A stretch of DNA of 64,000 nt from Hermodice carunculata (Eukaryota > Annelida > Polychaeta > Eunicida > Amphinomidae), in assembly GCA_964020975.1 (NCBI GenBank), contig OZ026625.1, positions 35,237,917 through 35,301,916 on the forward strand, written 5' to 3'. Of this stretch, positions 62,068 to 64,000 are shown piece by piece (positions within the stretch are counted from its first letter, which is position 1; each line of letters opens with the position of its first letter). The notes beneath the pieces are model-generated. The model was not told where the DNA came from, made no database searches, and saw nothing but the letters and a program-made list of their open reading frames with translations. Made by a program: the position numbers and the translations under genes.

Positions 62068-62307
62068 GTAAGTTCTCCATTTTTTAGTCGTCTCAACATC
62101 CAACAATTAGAGGTTTCCATATTCATCAATTCCAACAACCACAGGCATATTCACATTAGGTAGTCTACACATATGAGAAAGACGCTCCAAGAAAAAGGCA
62201 TTGTCTGGACGTATTTTATCAAATGTTTTAGAATTACATTTTAATGTTTCTGCATGGAATTTTGTTCTCCTGATTCCCAGTGCATAAAAAAAAGCATGTA
62301 TTTATTA

Positions 62308-64000
62308 TGCCGCCTTCTGACTGGAGTGACTAGAGTAGGGGCATGTAGTAATCGCTTTTTCCATGTGTATATCTGTCCGTCAGCTTTTCGTGTCCAGGCT
62401 ATAATTTGCTTCTTCAACCAAGATTAATGAAACTTTACACACAGTCGCATCTGGATATAAGGGTGTGTTGTACCAAAAGTAGGTCACTAGGTCCAGTATC
62501 TGGGTCATAGTGATATATTCTTGTAAAATCATGTCCAGCTTATAATTTCTTCACTATCTAACTTAGAAAAATGAAGCTGTACACACTGATGCATATACAC
62601 ATAAGGATGTGTCATGTAGCAAAAGTAGGTCACTAGGTCAAGTATCTTGATCACAGTGACCTATTCTTATAAAATAGTGTCCAGGCTATTATTCCTTTAC
62701 TGTGTAACTTAGTTTCATGAAACTTGACACACACATACATCTTAACCTAAAGGTGTGTCATGAAACAAAAGTAGATAACTAGGTCAAGTATCTGGAGCAC
62801 GGTGATACAATCATGTAAAACTCCATTACAGTGCATTTCAGGGCTGTAATTCTGTTGTGCTCCAGGTTAGATTAATGAAACTTTGCACACAGGTGCATTT
62901 AGACATATGGATGTGTCATGAGCCAAAAGTAGGTCACCAGGTCAAAAATGTGGGTCACAGTGACATATGCTGGTAAAAATCTTGTCCAGGCTATCATTCC
63001 TTTCCTATTAAACTTTGTTTCATGAATCTTGACACACATATATCTTGACCTGAAGGTGTGTAATGAAACAAAAGTTGGTTACTAGGTCAAGTATCTGGGT
63101 CTCTGCTATTAGTGTCTGGGCTGTAATTCACTTGTCATTCAACTTGGATGAATGAAACTTTACACACAGGTGCATCTGGACATAAGCAGGCATGAGAATC
63201 TTCCTCTTTTCAGAGGAATTCCTCTTTTTTGGTGAATGTATTTTGAAAAATAAGAAGCTTAAAATTATCTGAAATGTACAAATTTGAAGAGATCTGGATT
63301 TGAATGGTTTGATAGGGTGCATTTACTCTTTTTCACCATTCTCCATTCTCGTCTCTGCATAAGGGTGTGCCATGTGTCAATAGTAGATCACTAGGTCAAG
63401 GCTGTAATTCCTTTACTATTTAACTGAGGTTAATCAGACTTTACACACATATGCATCCACACGTAAGCGTGTGTCATGTAGTATAAGTATGTCACTAGGT
63501 CAAGTATGTGGGTCACAGTGAACTATTCTGATAAAATGGTGTCCGGGCTGTTATTCCTTTACTATTTAACTTAGTCTCATGAAATCTGGCCCTAAAGCTG
63601 TGTCATGAAACAATAGTAGGACACTAGGTCAAGTATCTGGGCCATGGTGATACAATCATGTATAGTCCACTTCATGTTGGGGCTGTAAATCCGTTGTCCT
63701 TCAATTTAGAGTAATGAAACTTTACACGCTGGTGCATCTAGACATAAGGGTGTGTCATGAACCAAAAGTAGGTCACTAGGTCAAATATGTGGGTCACAGT
63801 GACATATCCTCATAAAATCTTGTCTGGGCTATTATTCCTTTATTATTTAACTTAGTTTCATGAAACTCGACACACACACATATCTTGACCTAAAGGTGTG
63901 TCATGAAACAAAAGTAGGTCAATAGGTCAGGTATCTGGGTCATGATGATACATTCATGTTACACTATTTCACACTTCATGCCTTGGCTGTAGTTCAGTTG
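62308..64000 (+). repeat. Tandem array of ~145-bp units in a GTCC-type element
   Basis: Begins gccgccttctgactggagtg and tctgtccgtcagcttttcgt. About a dozen units follow, each with ggct-taattcctttactatttaacttag, atgaaactttacacacaggt, gcatctggacataagggtgt, gtcatga-ncaaaagtaggt, cactaggtcaagtatctggg and tcacagtgacatattc. The array runs off the window. Unit starts lie near 62394, 62536, 62690, 62843, 62990, 63118, 63403, 63546, 63680, 63826 and 63983. Confidence 0.85.
63186..63361. mobile_element. ~175-bp insertion within the tandem array
   Basis: The unit text gcatctggacataag is interrupted after cataag by caggcatgagaatcttcctc... and resumes with cataagggtgtgcc, so the inserted segment is flanked by CATAAG direct repeats. 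It contains cctcttttcagaggaattcc, a local palindrome. Confidence 0.6.

Larger units (their letters stand above)
59109..61625. other. Introns 19-21: no repeat recognised
   Basis: The introns around exons 20 and 21 are free of the MITE families. At 60400 a good acceptor (tctctttcag) opens a 60-residue frame, but no donor in the needed phase was found. The gene-rich 3' part of the window is thus visibly less invaded. Confidence 0.5.

Noticed and set aside
1-64000. LTR elements, endogenous viruses or Polinton-type elements
   Set aside because: I looked for long direct terminal repeats and for polymerase, protease, integrase, capsid or envelope-like frames and saw none; all repeats found are short and non-coding.

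Overview
The window is animal nuclear DNA: a slice from the middle of one large, intron-rich gene read on the plus strand. It is A+T-rich by eye, and its introns are packed with small non-coding mobile elements of the kind common in marine invertebrates. A mollusc or other lophotrochozoan seems most likely from the repeat style, but a lancelet or hemichordate cannot be excluded. I saw no second protein-coding gene, no RNA gene, no CRISPR array and no reverse transcriptase, integrase, capsid or envelope frame.

The gene. I could place 23 consecutive GT-AG exons between 957 and 62067. Every junction keeps the reading frame, giving about 5,362 coding bases (1,787 residues). Residue numbers below are counted from the first exon in the window. 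The product is an almost continuous coiled coil broken by Ser/Pro- and acid-rich linkers. Two segments (EIRALRKKLEESIHNNDQLR in exon 15 and EIQHLRVQLERSIQANNALR in exon 19) match, in the same order, two segments I recall from human CDK5RAP2. The gene is therefore most likely the invertebrate orthologue of CDK5RAP2/myomegalin (PDE4DIP), the centrosomin family, which organises pericentriolar material and recruits gamma-tubulin complexes. Neither the N-terminal CM1 motif nor the C-terminal CM2 domain lies in the window, so the gene runs off both ends.

Layout. 1-12.2 kb: nine small exons, the first three exactly 96 nt each. 14.8-15.9 kb: a 1.1-kb exon. 15.9-23.3 kb: a repeat-filled intron. 23.3-25.1 kb: two exons with a Ser-Pro-rich linker. 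25.1-53.6 kb: three very long introns around two small exons. 53.6-62.1 kb: nine exons, ending in a run of five phase 1-1 exons. 62.3-64 kb: a tandem array of about 145-bp units.

The introns carry at least five recurring non-coding element types. (1) About 25 copies of TTAA-flanked miniature elements (piggyBac-like by target site), each with a long internal hairpin. (2) TACAGT-ended, roughly 181-185-bp elements (mariner-like by end sequence). (3) Several unrelated-looking families that share one plan: a short leading hairpin, a (GTCC)n tract, then a body rich in TGACCTTGA/TCAAGGTCA motifs (Helentron/DINE-like by inference). (4) A tRNA-related SINE. (5) Short inverted-repeat elements of unknown class. 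The strongest unexplained signal is that the hairpin arms of the TTAA elements vary strongly between copies yet stay matched within a copy.
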